From positions 104,132,001-104,196,000 of the forward strand of contig CM074858.1 of NCBI GenBank assembly GCA_037501455.1: a stretch of DNA of 64,000 nucleotides, in the 5' to 3' direction. Each line of letters starts with the position of its first letter. Position 1 is the first letter of the stretch. This stretch comes from Lantana camara (Eukaryota > Streptophyta > Magnoliopsida > Lamiales > Verbenaceae). Positions 1-12,249 of this stretch are shown piece by piece. Both the position numbers and the translations under genes were made by a program. The notes under the pieces were generated by a model. That model had not been told where the DNA came from and made no database searches. It saw nothing but the letters and a program-made list of their open reading frames with translations.

Positions 1-3000
1 CACTTTGTCCATCAGATTGAGGGTGATAAGCTGTAGATAAAGCCAAATTTGTTCCTGTCAACTTGAATAGTTCCTTCCAGAAGTTGCTAGTGAAAACTCT
101 GTCTCTATCAGTTATGATGGAATGAGGCATACCATGTAACTTATACACATTATCTAAGAAAATCTTAGATACAGACTCAGCAGTATAAGGATGTGCAAGT
201 GCAAAAAAATGAGAATACTTGCTAAATCTGTCCACTACTACCATTATAACATCCTTACCTTCAGATTTAGGTAGGCCTTCAATGAAATCCATTGTGATGT
301 GGATCCAGGCCTGATCTGGAACTTCTATAGGCTGTAGCAAGCCTGGATACTTAACATTCTCATGTTTCATTTTTTGGCATATATCACATTCCCTAACCCA
401 TTTCTCTACATCTTCCTTTAGTTTAGGCCAACTGAACATGGATTTTACTCTTTGATATGTACCATGAATTCCAGAATGACCCCCTAAAGAAGAATTGTGT
501 AGGTTCTGAATGATCCTTTTCTTTAATTCCTCATCACTGCCCACACATACTTTTCCCTTTTTTCTCAGTAATCCCCCACTCCAAGAATAATCATTGAAGG
601 AATTGTTGTCCACTGATTTTGCTTGCAAGATGTGAGAAAAAATTGGATCATGGCCATAAGATTCACTTACCTCTGTTACCCATGCAGGTACCACAGCTGA
701 TATGAGATGGCATTGCAGGTTGGTGTGGTCAACTCTGGACAGAGCATCAGCTACAAGATTTTCCTTCCCCTTCTTGTATTGCACCTCATAATCAAAACCA
801 AGAAGCTTAGATATCCATTTCTGCTGCAAGACCGTACCTACTCTTTGCTCCAGCATGTGTTTAAGACTCTGTTGGTCAGATTTGATAATGAAATGGTGAC
901 CTTGAAGGTAATGTTTCCATTTGTTCACAGCCATCAAAACTGCCAAAAATTCCTTCTCATACACAGATAATCCCATGTTCTTGACACCCAAGGCTTTACT
1001 GAAATAAGCAATGGGTCTATTTTGTTGCATCAATACAGCTCCTATTCCTCCATTACTTGCATCTGTCTCTACTATGAATGGTTTTGAAAAATCAGGGAGA
1101 ATGAGAACTGGTGCTGTAGTCATGACTCTCTTTAGTTCATTGAATGCCATTTCTGCCTTATCATTCCAAATAAACCCATCTTTCTTTAATAGTTCAGTGA
1201 GGGGTTTACTTATCATGCCATAGTGCTGTATAAACTTTCTATAATACCCTGTCAATCCCAAAAAACCTCTCAACTCCTTAACAGTCCTTGGTTTAGGCCA
1301 CTGCATCATTACTTTGATCTTCTCCGGGTCAGTGGATACTCCTTCTTCTGATATGATGTGTCCTAGATAATCAACACTTGACTTCCCAAAGCTACATTTA
1401 CTGAGCTTAGCATACAATTTATTCTGCTGCAGAATAGTTAACACAGTATGCAAATGTTTCATATGATCTTCCCTTGTTTTACTATAAATCAGAATGTCAT
1501 CAAAAAAGACCAGGATGAATTTTCTAAGATAAGAGAAGAAAATCTTGTTCATCAATGATTGAAATGTTGAGGGAGCATTGCACAGCCCAAATGGCATAAC
1601 AAGGAACTCATAGTGGCCATTATGAGTCACAAAACTGGTCTTAGATACATCCCCTTCCCTCATTCTAATTTGAAAGTAACCTGACCTCAGATCAATCTTT
1701 GAAAAAAACTTAGAACCATGCAATTCATCAAGGAGTTCATCAATTACTGGTATGGGAAAGTTATGCTTCACAGTAAGTGTATTTAAATACCTGTAGTCTA
1801 CACACATCCTCCATCCCCCATCCTTCTTCTTGACTAATAACACTGGAGATGCAAAAGAGCTCTGACTAGGCCTGATTATGCCCTCCTTCATCATTCCTTT
1901 GACCAATGTCTCAATCTCATCCTTCTGGGCATGAGAATATCTGTAGGGAACCTGTTTCTTTGGAACAGCATCACTTTTGAGATCAATCTTATGCTCAATA
2001 TCCCTCCTGGGTGGTAGTGTTGTTGGTTCTTTAAAGACTTCCTTGAATTGATTCAAAACTTTTTTTATTTCAATGTCATCTATAACCTCATTGCATTTCT
2101 CAGCTGTCAAAGAGTATAGCTGTGCAATATTACCTTGTTCCCCATTCTTCATTAACTTCTCCACACCTTCAGCTGATATAAAATCAAAATTTGATTGAAG
2201 TTTGAGAGCTTGCAAAGTAACTCTCTTCCCTTCTTGTAATACTGAAATTCTGTTGTTTAGATTATCCAATCCTATAGGAGTCTTACTAAACAACCAATCT
2301 CCTCCCAAAACCATGTCTACTCCACCTAAATCCAGAACTCTTGTGGGGAACTTGAATGTCTGATCCTGAATCTTCCATTCAAACTCAGGGAATATATCAT
2401 TGCTAATCAATTGCACCCTTCCAGCTGCTGTAACTCTCATTGGACTAGTGCTCTCTTTCTTATAGTTCAATGTTCTGGCCATCTCCTTATCCACAAAGCA
2501 AGTAGTGCTCCCACAATCCAACATGATCAGAGCCTCTTTCCCTTCAATTTCACCTTTGAACTTGAACATGTGAGGATTTATCTTTCCAGAGATGGAATGT
2601 ATGGAGATGGTAACTTCCTCATTATCTGTAGTGTCTTCCTGTAGCTCACCATCTCTAAAACATTCTTCCAGCCCACCCCAATCATCCTCTTCAGGTATGA
2701 TTATGAACAATTGCTTCTGAGTACATTTATGGCCTGGACTATACACTTCATCGCAATTGTAGCAGAGATTCTTCTCCCTTCTTGCCCTCATTTCTGCAGC
2801 AGTTAAGAATTTCCTGGGAATTTGGTTTGGTTTATTGTAAGAACCCCCTTTGTTCCCAACAGTCCAAGGTTTACTAGATGAAAGGGTTGTATTGTTTCTT
2901 GCCATTGGTTTAGACTGTTGATTTCCTTTACCCAACGCATTAGCTCTGATCAGAAGGGCATCTACAGCTGCTTCTTGATTTTTTGCATAACTAATGGCGT

Positions 3001-3787
3001 CTCCCAAGTTTTGTGGCCTCCCAGCAAATACAGACGCCCTGATTTCGTCCTTCAATCCACATATAAATGCTGCTGTGAAATATTCTTCGGTTAAGTCTTT
3101 ACAGAACAACAATACCTGGGATTTAAGCTCCTCAAACTGGACTAGGTATTATTCCACCGTTCCAGTTTGTCGTAATCTATGGAACTCCCCTACAATCATC
3201 TGCCTATCACCACCGTCAAAACGTTTCAACAACTCATCAATCAACTGTTCCCATGTAAGATTACGCTTAGTTTCCACTAGGCTCTGCAACCATGTCTCTG
3301 CCGTTCCCGTAAAATATATGGATGCTAAAGTAATGCGTTCATATTCAGGAATTGAGGGTAATAACTGGAAATACTTCTGGGTTTTTCTAATCCACCCCCT
3401 CGGATTAGATCCGTCGAATGTAGGGAATTCAATATACTTTTGAGCTGAAGAATTACCGTAACTCCCTTGCGTTTGTTGGGTCTGTCTATCCGTTGCCATT
3501 GGACTATTCGATGCAGAACCTGCTCCCTTCTCCCCTGAAGCCGATAACCCATCTCCCAGTACAGATTTGTTCCGGTTGTAATTATGCATTTGATCTGCAA
3601 TACAACCCATTTGGAGAGTGAGTTTCGCCAAAGCCCCAGAGATGTCATTAAATTTGCCATCCATATCGTTGAATCTACCCTCCATTCTTTGTTCTGAAGC
3701 TACTCTCATAGCCCTTTCTTCAATCAAAACACCCTCCTGTTTTTTTATCATCTCTTGCAGATCCTTAGAGCGTAATCCGTCCGCCAT
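1..3787 (-). pseudogene. Ty3/gypsy gag-pol polyprotein with one in-frame stop, incomplete at window edge
   Basis: The gag start MADGLRSKDLQEMIKKQEG is at 3787. Gag shows a retrotransposon-gag core (ending GTVE) and a zinc knuckle CYNCDEVYSPGHKC near 2725-2768. The protease active site reads LDCGST near 2510-2522, with Cys where Ser/Thr is usual. RT follows from about 2000 to 1290 with LVMPFGLCNAPSTFQ and FFDD. RNase H (ETDASNGGIGAVL, then SDQQSLKHML) spans about 1080-730. Integrase ends at the window edge with YHPQSDGQS. All segments I translated share the gag frame. The only break found is a TAA at 3149-3151, just after GTVE, where related proteins continue EYLxxFEEL; GAA to TAA is the simplest explanation. 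The element therefore looks young. I did not translate every codon. Confidence 0.85.
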
Positions 3788-3808
3788 AGCTTTGGTCCGT
3801 GAGGAACA

Positions 3809-3827
3809 CCAGGCTCTGGATACCAAA
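3809..3827 (-). other. Primer-binding site, initiator tRNA-Met type
   Basis: On the minus strand, TTTGGTATCCAGAGCC follows the LTR end directly. It matches the usual plant tRNA-iMet primer site TGGTATCAGAGC except for one extra C. It fixes the element's orientation and the inner LTR edge. Confidence 0.7.
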
Positions 3828-4127
3828 TGTAACGAACTAGATAAGTATTTGACCAATTAAACACCAAAACCCCAAAATCATTCAAGATATATTGATCAAC
3901 AATGAAACAGTAATAAACTCAATGTTCAGAAATGGAGATGAGGAAGAAGAAGAAATAACAGGGACGGAAATACAGAAAAATGCTTACAAAAGGCTTGCCC
4001 CAAAAGTGAGCAACAAAACAGATTAAATACGTGCTCCAACTCTCACAATCACCGCCTATACTAAATAACAGAATTGAAGAATAATATCAAGCTTGCAGCA
4101 TCTGTGATCATCCTTTGTGATTGTCAC
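3828..4127 (-). repeat. 5' LTR of the gypsy element (outer edge approximate)
   Basis: On the minus strand the LTR ends in ...CGTTACA at 3828, directly before the primer-binding site. The outer end is set at a TG near 4127 (minus strand TGACAATCAC), a plausible but unproven start, giving about 300 bp. The partner LTR needed to prove the edge is outside the window. Confidence 0.55.
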
Positions 4128-4405
4128 TGGTCCCCTCCATGTTTCCAACAACCCGCAGCTTTTCCTCGGTTGGATCATTTCGGCATCGTAAGGCCAAGAT
4201 CAAAGCCTCATCCCATTCATTCCTGTCCATTGGATTATTAGCGCCAAAGCTAACGGCAGAGATTTCATGCCCATAAGTAGGAACGACATCGTTTCCATCT
4301 GTTCTTTTAAACCCAATCCCACGGCCACGATAGATTCCCATCCAACGGCTACCATTCAAACTGAAACTTGGCTCCAATTTAAAGACTTCCATGACTTTCT
4401 TTAGA
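4128..4405 (-). other. Unidentified coding-like segment next to CNL1 LRR end
   Basis: After the codons for LPSKE, CNL1 stops matching CNL2 (which continues ALKHLTRLRVYNCPLLK) near 4405. The new sequence is open in another frame from an ATG at 4392 for 94 codons. It includes GIYRGRGIGFKRTDGND, VVPTYGHEISAVSFGANNP and EWDEALILALRCRND. The composition looks protein-like rather than random: a basic and glycine-rich stretch, then an acidic helix-like stretch. The last few codons (about 4127-4108) probably lie in the retrotransposon LTR. I do not recognise the family. It could be a fragment of an unrelated gene, a transduplicated piece or a divergent NLR tail. Confidence 0.4.
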
Positions 4406-7098
4406 GGGCAGACTCCTTATTTTCAGGCAAAAGGATAATTCTAATTCCCGGAGGGATGGCAATTTCCCCAGCCATTCCAGCACTGCTTCCATTTCAATAC
4501 CCAATAACATTAATGTCCGTAGAGCATTGAGATGTTGAAGAAGATCTTGAAGACGTTGCCACATCTCCATCCCACAACTATTAATCCATAAATCACGCAA
4601 GCTATTAAAAGAGCCATCAACAATCTCTATGGGGAAATCATCATTAGCCAGATGTTTAAGATGAACCTCCAATGATGTGAGATGAGGCATTTTCTGAAGA
4701 CAAGCAAATACCGTGCCCATATTCGTTAGACTTTCTAATCTCCCCAAACTCACATATTCGAGCGACGATGAACACCACTCTAACAGTCCAATTGGCAATT
4801 CAGTCAGATCACCACAAGTCGTGATTGTCAATTCACGAAGAGAAGTATTGACTTGATAGTCGGGCAATCAGATAGAGTCAATTTCTCAAGGCAGTGCAGA
4901 ATCTCTGGTAACCCTTCCAGTGCCAAGCAGCCGCATATGGAAACCTCTCTAATTGAAACTCCAAAGCGTGGAGGCATATGCGCTAATTTCCCACAACGAG
5001 ATATTGTCAAATGCGTGAGATATTGATTGTTATTGAAGAACATGTCCGGGAGGCCGACCAGACCTTGTAATTTGTATAAATTGAGATACGTAAGTGAGGT
5101 TACGTTGGCCAAGAGATTTTCCAGAAGCGAGCTGCTATGCATTTCCCTGATGGTCAATGTTTTTAGCTTTGGGAAATGATTCGTAGCACTTGATGGAGAT
5201 GCAACCACTTCCGGGACTAGTTGAGTTTCAGCTCTCGTTTCTTTAATACGTTCAACTTTTCACATGCCTCAAGTTTATCAACTTCTTTAATGCTTCTGGC
5301 AACCTGTTGGAAGCAACATTTGCTCTGAATGTCTGTAGGAGATATAGATTGCCGATCAACATTGGTGAGCATTCAATTGATGTGCGTAACATGTCCAGAT
5401 ATCTCAAATGTATTAAATGCTCGATCTTTGGTATTTTTTCATTAACATATTTAGTTAGGACTAAAGCACGAAGATATTTGAAGTCCGATAACATGTTATC
5501 ATCAGAAATTTCACCTTCAAAGATTAATGAACGCACATTTCTAGCTTCCCCTTTCGGAATATTTGTAATGGATGTCAAGTAAATGTACCGAACTGGACCG
5601 GATTCTTTCAAAACTGATAATGCTAGATCAGACACGAGATCATGCATATGATAATTGAAACCTCCAACTTGTAGTAAGGAATTGTGCAAAAGAAGGTCAA
5701 AATATTTGTGGCCCAGGATCTCCAAATCATCTCCTTGATCGCTTGGTAGAAATCCTTCTGCCATCCAAAGGTGAATTAGAATGCTCTTCTTGATCTCATA
5801 ACCCTTTGGAAAAATTGCACAATATGCAAAGCATTTCTTAAGTGAATGGTGTGGCAAATTATTGAAGCTCAATTTCAAGATCTTCTTCATAGTATTTCCC
5901 TCATCGCCCAAATTCGAAAGCTCATCCCGTTCAATTGAACGCCACTCAGCTATCGGCTTCCCACGCAACACCCCCCCCCCCACTACTTTGGCAGCCAATG
6001 GCAGTCCTTGACATTTGTTTGCAATCTTTTTCCCGATGACCTCAAAATCTAGTGGGATATCACATCCTTTTCTGAAAGCTTTTTGTTTGATTATGGACCA
6101 ACAATTATCGTCTGATAACCCGCTCAATTTTTGAATATGAGTTTCTCCCACAATTGAAGCAACCTTTTCCTTTCGAGTTGTAACAATTAGGCATGCAAAC
6201 GAGCCGAACCGAGCCTTGACGTTTTTTCAAGGTTCGGGCTCGGGCTCGGCCCTACAAAAGTAGGCTTGGGTTCGGCTTGCGAGCCATCGAACCCTAATTG
6301 AGGTGGCTCGGGCTTGGCTCGCAATGAGGTTCGGGCGAGCCGAGCCGAGCCACGAGCCATTAAGAAAAACCCAGGAAATTTTCAATTTTATTTGGCCAGA
6401 TCTGGATCTTTCTCTTTTGCATACATCCAACCCCAATTTTATTTGGCCAAATCTGTATCTCTCTGGATCTCTCTTTTGCATACATCCAACCCAAAGCACA
6501 ATAAAGAACCAGATCTAGTTTTTCCATTTAGCCAAAGCAAAAAAATCAGATTGTCACAAAACTAAAAGCAGAAAGCCAAAGCAAAAATAAAAGCAAAAAA
6601 TAGAGATGCAATCAGAGTATCAGACCAAGAATTTGGGAAATTGCTTGGTATTTTGATTATTCCAAAGATAAAAAAAACGAGAAAGAGAGAGAGGAGAAAT
6701 AAGAGCAAAAAATAGAGATGCAATCGGAGTTAAAACTTGGCAAATACATAGTATTTTCATACATTAATTTCTCTAAATTCTTGCAAAGGTATCAAAGCCG
6801 AAATTCAAGGAAATAAATGAAAAAAAAAAAAAAGGGAGAAAGAGGAGGTGGTGGCTGCGCTGCGTAAGAAGGAGAAGGCTGGCCGCTGGGGTGGTCGGCG
6901 GTGGCGCAAGACGGCGACGGTGGGTGGTGGCGTCGTGGTGGACTGGTGGTTTCAAGGTGGTGGCGTCGTGGGCAAGGTTTTCTCTCTGATGCGTGAATGA
7001 AAGAACTGAGTCACTGACTGCCTCTGCTGCGTGCGGTGTGAAGGAAGGAGAGGAAAAATGAAATGGGCTAGGGTTTGGTTATAAGTGTATAGATATAG

Positions 7099-7129
<31 letters not shown>

Positions 7130-8238
7130 TTTTAATTAGTGCTTGGCTCGCGAGCCTCAAGCCAAGAAATACATATCTCGGGCTTGGGTTGGAACTTGCA
7201 CAAGCCGAGCCTTGGCTCGGCTCAGCTCGACAATATCGAACTCAAGCCCGAATCTTTTTCGAGCCAACTTGCTAAGCTCACGAGTTGGCTCGTCTCGTTT
7301 GCATCCCTAGTAACAATAATACCATTCCCCTTTATAGAAGTAATGCTCGATAACGCATCTACAAAATCATCCAACTTCTTTGTCTCTTCCGTCCAAACGT
7401 CATCGAGGACGAGTAGATACTTTTTAGCTTCCAAATTTTCTCGAAGCTTTCTCAAGAGGGCATCTTTAGTAATCTTAGAATCATCACTTGAAGATCCCGT
7501 GAGTGATTCAAGAATCTTCTTCAAAAGAGCCATTTCGTCAAAACTTTCTGAAACATAAACCCAGATTCGTTTTTCAAAATGGGCCTCTATTTTCTTATCA
7601 TGAAATAGCGACTTTGCTAATGTTGTCTTCCCTAGTCCACCCATACCAACTATGGGAAGGACAGAGGAAACATCTTGTTCATCATGATGAGTAGTTAATA
7701 TCTCCACCATACTGGACACATAATGTTCTCTCCCAACAACAAATGGATCCGGGTTTGAAGAAGTTTCCCTTTCCGGCAGAGTAAGCTCTGACCCAATACC
7801 AGGAACGCAAGCACTCAACTGACTTTGAAGGCCGTATCTCGTCGCCTCTTGGTTAATTGAATTCAGCCTCTCATTGATACTCCTGATTTCATGACCCATA
7901 TTTCGAGTTGTGAAGAGGCCTGTTACCTTTTTCGACAGTTTGTTCCCGGGCTCCATTTTTGTGCGATGAATTTCGTAGTTGAGCTCATCGAGAACATTGT
8001 CGGCATCAAAAGCCACAGCTTCCAGATTCATCAGCCAATATTTTACAGCTTCACTGGTCACTTGTTTCTTCTCGGCATCATTCAGGAAAGCTTGAACCAT
8101 TTTCAAAGATTTTTCGAGATCATTCAAGTCTTTCTCGAAATTCGAAATGAGGCTGATCTCTTCGGCGCAAAGTGAGTTCACACTTTGACGCAGAAATTCA
8201 ATGGCGGGAGCAGCAATAGATCCGACCAAGTTCCACAT
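4379..8238 (-). pseudogene. CNL1: CC-NB-ARC-LRR resistance-gene paralogue, disrupted
   Basis: The start at 8238 gives MWNLVGSIAAPAIEFLRQS, an Rx-type coiled coil matching CNL2. NB-ARC motifs are P-loop GMGGLGKTTLAKS, kinase-2 KKYLLVLDDVW, RNBS-B GNGIIVT, GLPL CQGLPLAAKVVG, RNBS-D CFAYCAIFPKGYEI and MHD YHMHDLVSDLALSVL; LRRs follow. Such proteins are intracellular ADP/ATP-switch immune receptors. Damage: (1) a hAT element at 6188-7309 splits the gene after RNBS-B, though the halves remain in the same frame once it and one TSD are discounted; (2) a +1 shift near 5240 relative to CNL2 ends a frame at 5252 after INLRHVKS; (3) a small deletion near 4830-4860 shifts the frame again (5208-4828 to 4867-4379); (4) homology stops at about 4405. 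The gene cannot encode a full receptor. No intron is needed. Confidence 0.92.
6188..7309. mobile_element. Non-autonomous hAT element inserted in CNL1 NB-ARC
   Basis: The left end reads TAGGCATGCAAACGAG and the right end is the complement of TAGGGATGCAAACGAG. The 8-bp duplication GTAACAAT flanks it at 6180-6187 and 7310-7317. CNL2 has a single GTAACAAC-like site at the same codons. The subterminal zones are full of GAGCCGAGCC-type repeats on both sides. The interior is AT-rich with poly-A, a GC-rich patch at 6840-6960 and an (AT)n tract near 7097-7125. No transposase is seen, so it would depend on a hAT enzyme elsewhere. Confidence 0.93.
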
Positions 8239-9300
8239 TCTTTCAGAGTGATTGATCCAAGTGTGTGAGTGTGGGGGAGATTTTTTGATGGGATATTAAA
8301 CAAAAAGAGAGATTATTTTGCTGAGATATTAAGGATCTAAGAGTGTGCGTGTGAAAGAAAGAAGCTTTTGCTTTGATCTGAGAGGGAACAGGAAGAGAAG
8401 ACTTGCAGTGGAGAATGGTGAAGATGAGGTGAGTGACTGTAAGAGAGAACTTCTTATGATTTTTTGATGGGAGTGTATGAGAAATTCTTTTGCTGAGACA
8501 TTAAGGATCTAACTTCTCAGTATGCGTGAGATAGAAAGAGAAGAATTGCAGAGGACAATGGTGAATGGGGAAGATGAGAAGAGTGAGTGTCTGAGACGCG
8601 GAAAGAGAGGGCTTCTTAATTTTTTTTTTTTTTTTTTGTCCAACTTCTTAATTCTTATGGTCTTTCTTTCTTTCATTCTTCTTTTTTTTTTTTCCCCTAA
8701 ATTATTATCAGTTTAACAATAATTTATGTTGTATTATTAAGGGCCCCCGACCCAACTGTGACCTCTTGAATTTGATTTTTTTTTATTTTATTTAATTAAT
8801 TAATTTTTTTCCAACCAACAGAGAGGTCATGTATCAAATATCAATTAGTTATTTGTCTATTAACTTCACTTTACTCTATCCTCATTATTATTTTTTTTAT
8901 GTCTTTTTTATGTTTTTTTATTTTTTTCTCATATTTTTCCATTTATATTTTCTTTGTTCCCTATTAATATATAATAAGTATTAAATTTATAGTAAGATAA
9001 ACAATTTAATTTAAATTATATATATAATAATATTATTATCTTTTGCACAAGTATGCAGTATACAAAATTATAAATTATAAAAAATTCACGGACTTAAATG
9101 TTTAAAAATATTACACAGCTACCGCAGCTCAAAAGCCAAATAATTGCCTGATTGGTAGGTAGAGTGAAAACTAATTTTGTTTTTAACTTAGTTCTAATTT
9201 CCCCTAAGTGATGGTACAACAAGGTGGGATTCTGGTGGATCATTACTGAATACTGATGGTACCACAACTTGCTTCATTACTTCAATATGGGGAATTTATT
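8239..9300 (-). promoter_or_regulatory. CNL1 upstream region, shared with CNL2 and a third site
   Basis: From the ATG outward this DNA aligns by eye with 58939-59866 upstream of CNL2. Shared marks are the TGTGAGTGTGGG-type leader, GATGGGA blocks, a pyrimidine tract, GGGCCCC...CCAACTGTGACCTCT, and an AT-rich end with AATTCACGGACTTAAATG. The distal part (about 9080-9290) is repeated again at 31471-31662. The proximal 400 bp probably holds the promoter and 5' UTR, but I could not fix a TATA box. It lacks the SINE found in the CNL2 copy. Confidence 0.75.
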
Positions 9301-9988
9301 TATTTTATTTTATTTTATTTTATTTTTTTGTTGAGAGCATCAATATGAGGGATTCTTGTATGCACGGGTGTGTGGTCCGGTGTATACACCCGTTCAGTTT
9401 TTAATAAGCGAACTTTTTTCTTTCTTTCCATCCAGTTTTTAATAAAAAAAAAACCAACTTTTTTCTTTTTTCTTTTTTTTTTCCCGTAAATTTGATATTA
9501 AATTTTTTGTTTCCTTTTCCCTTTCTTTGTTAAGATTGATAAATGATAAAACATCATGAACCTATTTGACAAAAAATTATATTTTTTTTTTGTAAATAAA
9601 TTTATAGAAATAGAAAAAATTGTTACATTTTATTATACTTAAGATTATATAGCAATTTACTATATTAAATTTAGTGTTTAACATTAATAAATATATAAAA
9701 CTTTACCAAAATAAAATTTAATGTATGAAACTTGTAGATATATAATATTTTACTATATTAAAATAAAAATAGAAAATATAGTGTTGGAAAACTTAAATTT
9801 TTTTTGCCAAAAATGTAATATTTATCATGTTTTGTATATTTATCAAACTTAAAAAATATAAAAAAAAATTTATATCTATTCTACTTATAATATTGTGTGT
9901 ATTTATCAAATTTAGAAAATAAATGAAATAGGAAGAGACAACAAAAAATATATTATCAAACTTAATAAAAAATATATATATATATATA
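9301..9988. other. AT-rich spacer, no gene seen
   Basis: Low-complexity A/T-rich DNA with poly-T runs and TATA-like repeats ending in an (AT)n tract at 9971-9988. The open frame across 9793-10146 is compositional: its residues are mostly Ile, Phe, Asn and Leu, and it runs into an LTR. Confidence 0.6.
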
Positions 9989-10007
9989 TGATGGGACCAA
10001 GATCTGC

Positions 10008-11467
10008 TGATGGGTGTCGAAGCCACCAAAAATAAATCCCAATTATTGCACACGATTAAAATGTAGAATAGTGGCAACGGGTATCGATCCACGGGGATTG
10101 GACGAGTTTGTACTCTTTTAATATGCCAAGAAAATAAAACGAACAATTAAAATAGGGGGGTTTGTCAAGTTTTGGATTAAACTAATGAAATAAACAAAAC
10201 GAGACTAAATAAACAAATAATTAACAACTAAACTCAGCTGACTCTTAGATTAATTCAGTAGATAACAAATAGCCGGGATTTTCCTACGCATGCATCAGAC
10301 TATGATCACGGACAGGGTGATTAACTCCTCGTTAGGCTAGCTATAGTTACCAGTTACCTTAGGCTCCCTCGTTTCTTCGTATTTTTAGAATAATCTGAAG
10401 AAACTCCTAAAGACTATTCCCTAATTAGCTAATAACCTTTTCAGAAACTCCTTCCAAGATTCAATTAACTAATTGCTTTACGATCTAAAGAAACACTAAC
10501 CCTAACCGACTAAGTAGAAACTCCTACTTCGCCTAATTAGACCGTAATATTCCACAACACAAAATCAGCCGAACTTAACAACCTAGTGTTGACTGCTACT
10601 TCGTTAATTGCCCGGCTAGACTCCACCAAACGAATTAACTAGCTGTATGTGAATTGCTAACTCTAAGATTCGGCGCCAAAATCAAAGAATAAGGCAAAAC
10701 CCAATGGCATGAAATCGGAAATAAAACGGATAACTTGAATTAATCAACCCCAAACAAATTGTCTCACACAATCTAACACATGTTTGGAAAATCCCAACTA
10801 AAAGATAACTTAGCTACTCATAACGAAATTTAAAGACAAATATGAAATGGAAAACATAATATTCAACTAAGCTAAGAAAAGAGGAAATGAACTAGTGATG
10901 GCCCCAAATCTCTTCCCGGCTGCGTGTCTTATGTAGTGTCAAGGAATATCAACTCTTTTCTCCACTTCGTTACCCACGTAATGCCATCAATAGGAGCTGT
11001 ACTCAATTCTCTTCAAGTGGTGTTATCATGCTAAAAAACGTGCTTCCCCTCATTCTACATTTTCATGCCATGACTGTCAATCATCACTACCACTAACGCC
11101 ATGAGTTACACATTAATCTTCATGTCCACTAGCCACTAATCATCCATTAATTACACCATGTAACTCCCGAAAATGAATGCTGCCACTAACTCCAAAACTG
11201 ATGCTTTGTTGAATTGTAACGTCTGGGAGAGTGGACATTGATGACTTTGTGGGCTCTCAATTACATGGGCTTCTAACAACTTAAGATTTCAACTTGGCCT
11301 TGGCTTGTGGGCTTGTGTGACAGCTCCTCTTCTGTTGCAAAAACTCCTTCAAATCCTTCCAATTACATATCCTACACAAAATATAGAATATTAGGCAATT
11401 AAATCAAATAGTGGGGCAAAACATAGGAATTCTAAGATTAAAAAATAAAGGAATATGCAACGTATCA
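10008..11467 (-). mobile_element. Solo LTR nested in the Tat-like 5' LTR
   Basis: The termini are TG...CA: TGATGGGTGT at the left and GCAACGTATCA at the right. The 5-bp duplication TCTGC lies at 10003-10007 and 11468-11472. Removing it joins TGATGGGACCAAGATCTGC to TTGGCCCTCG, giving one continuous LTR. On the minus strand it begins TGATACGTTGCATATTCC. It ends with a CCACGGGGATTGG-type block organised like the end of the LTR at 21660. The length is 1,460 bp with no internal coding domain, so it is a recombination-derived solo LTR. Confidence 0.9.
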
Positions 11468-12249
11468 TCTGCTTGGCCCTCGTTTCGACACGTGATGCCA
11501 TCAGCAACTGACGCATGGCCTTATGATCCTCGGAACAAGTCTCCTACGAGCGTCCTCTCTCTCGAAGTGTTGAGATCCCTGAGTGACACGTGTCATCGTC
11601 GTTGCGTGACACGTAGATGTTATAAGCCGCTCTCCAACGAGCGCTCCTAAACGAGACCCAAGTTCATCAGGGGAGTCACCCCCCAAGCTCCCTCTCATCT
11701 CATCACCTTGGCCCGGATCAACCCTAGATCCGCTGGTCTATCAGATACGTGGTTAACACGAGCGCGGTAATGACCCTCGTTACCAACCCAAAACGGCTCT
11801 CTGACACCCCGTACGTGTCCGCACACCTGCCACTATTGCCCGCACCACCTTTTACACCAGCTTTTGCAGGAGATTTCTCCTAAGTTTCTCCTCATTGCGC
11901 CACGTGTGAAGGCGACATTAGGGCAGGACCAAAAGGGGGCAAATTACCAAAGGGTCCTTGACCCTCAACTATAAATACTGGACTTCATCTCTTTTTCTGT
12001 AAGCAATCTCCATTACTGCAACTTCACACTTTGCTTGCATTCTCTTTCAGATCTTCATCTGACTTGAGCGTCGGAGAGCCAAACTGGGAATCACCCCCAG
12101 TTCCCCCAGCTTGGCCTTCTGACTTTGTTTTGGTGTTTGTCCTAGCAGGTAGAACGCTCATCTTTTCCGGCGATCATCAACTGGTTTCCTCACATCAAAC
12201 AAATTCTAAAGTGATCGGAATTTGGCCCTCTAAATCCAGACCCATCATT

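Larger units (their letters stand above)
1..4127 (-). mobile_element. Ty3/gypsy LTR retrotransposon, 3' part beyond window edge
   Basis: Minus-strand element. Reading from high to low coordinates: 5' LTR (about 4127 to 3828), a primer-binding site resembling the initiator-Met type, then gag, protease, reverse transcriptase, RNase H and integrase in one frame. The element leaves the window inside integrase, so the 3' LTR and any chromodomain are not visible. It sits just downstream of the decayed CNL1 LRR region and probably inserted at or beyond its 3' end. The outer LTR edge is approximate because only one LTR is in the window. Confidence 0.88.

Noticed and set aside
6227..6565. Frames with GSARPNLIASQARA or AEPSHEPLRK wording
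   Set aside because: They read through the GAGCCGAGCC-type subterminal repeats of the hAT element.
9793..10146. 117-codon minus-strand frame
   Set aside because: Ile/Phe/Asn-rich product of AT-rich DNA, spans an LTR boundary, so not a gene.
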